From contig JAMOPD010000373.1 in the NCBI GenBank assembly GCA_027064745.1, positions 1-6,403 of the forward strand: a DNA stretch of 6,403 nt, in the 5' to 3' direction. Origin of the DNA: Thermococcaceae archaeon (lineage in GTDB: Archaea > Methanobacteriota_B > Thermococci > Thermococcales > Thermococcaceae). Positions within the stretch are counted from its first letter, which is position 1; every line of letters begins with the position of its first letter. The translations under genes were made by a program, and so were the position numbers. Shown piece after piece: positions 5,865 to 6,403 of this stretch. The notes under the pieces were generated by a model that searched no databases, was not told the DNA's origin, and saw only the letters and a list, made by a program, of their open reading frames with translations.

Positions 5865-5952
5865 CCAAGCAGCATGCTGTCAGGATAACCAGGGGAGCAC
5901 CTAATAATCGGGTATAACTATTAAGCCTGACTTATCCTGACAGTATCCTAAG
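5865..5952. repeat. Tandem palindromic repeat, copy B with 12-bp perfect arms
   Basis: The second unit directly abuts copy A. Its arms CTGTCAGGATAA (5877-5888) and TTATCCTGACAG (5932-5943) are perfect reverse complements, separated by 43 bases. CTGAC occurs twice on the right side (5927-5931 and 5937-5941), so GTCAGG can pair with either, giving two competing stems. A short inner TAATA/TATTA stem (5902-5906 with 5919-5923) is present in both copies. The unit ends 14 bases before the lsm TATA box. Confidence 0.88.
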
Positions 5953-5966
5953 TGGAGGGGAAAGAG

Positions 5967-5974
5967 TTATAAAC
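5967..5974 (+). promoter_or_regulatory. TATA box of the lsm-rpl37e operon
   Basis: The plus strand reads GGAAAGAGTTATAAAC, a purine-rich BRE followed by TTATAAAC. Transcription would begin near 5995, giving a leader of about 35 bases that ends in a strong GGAGGG ribosome binding site (6017-6022), seven bases before the ATG. Confidence 0.65.
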
Positions 5975-6029
5975 TAACTTCTCGGTTATGAATTTGATAT
6001 CAGCTTTGATTATTTAGGAGGGAAGGAAA

Positions 6030-6260
6030 ATGGCGGAAAGACCACTCGATGTTATACACAAATCACTCGACACAGATGTCTTGGTGATCCTGAAAAAGGG
6101 ATTCGAGTTTAGAGGAAGGCTCATCGGTTATGACATTCACCTGAATATAGTCCTTGCCAATGCTCAGCTTATAGAGGGTGGAGATGTTACGAAGCAGTAC
6201 GGCAAAATCGTGATTAGAGGAGACAATGTGTTGGCAATCTCACCTGTAGAGAGTGAGTGA
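6030..6260 (+). CDS. Sm-like archaeal protein (Sm1/LSm)
   Basis: This 76-residue protein is a complete archaeal Sm-like protein, which in relatives forms a heptameric ring that binds U-rich single-stranded RNA and associates with RNA-processing factors. The Sm1 motif spans about residues 17-48, with Gly29, Asp35, His37 and Asn39. The Sm2 motif is GKIVIRGDNVLAISP (58-72), with Arg63 and Asp65. His37, Asn39 and Arg63 are the residues that hold uridine in the known Pyrococcus Sm1 ring, and all are present. The N-terminal helix RPLDVIHKSL is also typical. The start is fixed by GGAGGG at seven-base spacing. The stop is followed 11 bases later by the L37e start, a conserved archaeal gene pair linking RNA binding with the ribosome. 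Confidence 0.97.
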   Translation: MAERPLDVIHKSLDTDVLVILKKGFEFRGRLIGYDIHLNIVLANAQLIEGGDVTKQYGKIVIRGDNVLAISPVESE

Positions 6261-6271
6261 GGTGATTCACT

Positions 6272-6403
6272 GTGGGAAGCGGAACAGCACCACATGGAAA
6301 GAGGAATAGGACACCGACTCACATAAAATGTAGAAGATGCGGCAGAAAAGCATTTAATGTTAAGAAGGGTTATTGTGCTGCATGCGGCTTTGGCAGAAGC
6401 AAG
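6272..6403 (+). CDS. rpl37e: Ribosomal protein eL37 (L37e), cut by right edge
   Basis: The first 44 codons are present, of about 62 expected for this small large-subunit protein. It begins [19 protein letters not shown] after a GTG start. The zinc ribbon is visible as Cys20-x2-Cys23 and Cys35-x2-Cys38, within [20 protein letters not shown], and the protein is strongly basic as expected for rRNA binding. The GTG is supported by GGTGAT (6261-6266), which directly follows the lsm stop, at five-base spacing. With 11 bases between the genes and no promoter in the gap, it is surely co-transcribed with lsm. The family normally starts MGSGT..., in agreement with this start. Confidence 0.96.
   Translation, partial: MGSGTAPHGKRNRTPTHIKCRRCGRKAFNVKKGYCAACGFGRSK

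Larger units (their letters stand above)
5674..6029. other. Divergent intergenic region between glyS and lsm
   Basis: This stretch of 356 bases contains no convincing coding sequence. From left to right it holds the glyS ribosome binding site and two TATA-like boxes (minus strand), a tandem pair of palindromic repeats (5775-5952), and the lsm TATA box, leader and ribosome binding site (plus strand). Most of its length is therefore accounted for by promoters and repeats. Confidence 0.8.

Noticed and set aside
5713..5904. Plus-strand 63-codon open frame across the repeats
   Set aside because: It has no ribosome binding site, crosses the glyS promoter elements and the palindromic repeats, and yields a protein of unlikely composition.
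5775..5952. CRISPR array
   Set aside because: There are only two units, they are diverged throughout their length, and there is no repeat-spacer pattern of identical short repeats.

Overview
The window reads as hyperthermophilic archaeal DNA, most likely from the order Thermococcales (Thermococcus/Pyrococcus type). The evidence is an archaeal Sm-like protein that matches the Pyrococcus Sm1 pattern, an L37e gene directly behind it, an archaeal-type glycyl-tRNA synthetase, TATA/BRE-like promoters with short leaders, and strong GGAGG/GGTGAT ribosome binding sites. Species cannot be fixed from the sequence alone.

Layout, left to right. Positions 1-214 (minus) hold the 5' part of an unrecognised GC-rich gene that runs off the left edge. 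Positions 285-1075 (minus) are a two-gene operon, DUF402 then DUF167/UPF0235, with a 4-base ATGA overlap. Positions 1212-3668 (minus) encode a large AT-rich secreted protein that resembles a GH39 glycoside hydrolase. It has altered active-site positions, 20 cysteines in the mature part and two large insertions in its C-terminal beta-sandwich. Positions 3669-3966 have no intact gene, but hold the promoter of the secreted protein and what looks like a decayed plus-strand gene. Positions 3967-5673 (minus) are glyS. Positions 5674-6029 lie between the divergent glyS and lsm genes and contain a tandem pair of about 90-bp palindromic repeats. Positions 6030-6403 (plus) are lsm followed by rpl37e, cut off by the right edge.

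The core of the window is housekeeping: glycyl-tRNA charging, RNA binding by the Sm-like ring and the ribosomal large subunit. The accessory part is the secreted GH39-like protein and its upstream gap. That gene is about 36-37% GC in lines I counted by hand, against about 43% for glyS, 47-51% for the DUF genes and 59% for the left-end fragment, so it may have been acquired later. The two items most worth a second look are the unusual GH39-like protein and the tandem palindromic repeats between glyS and lsm.
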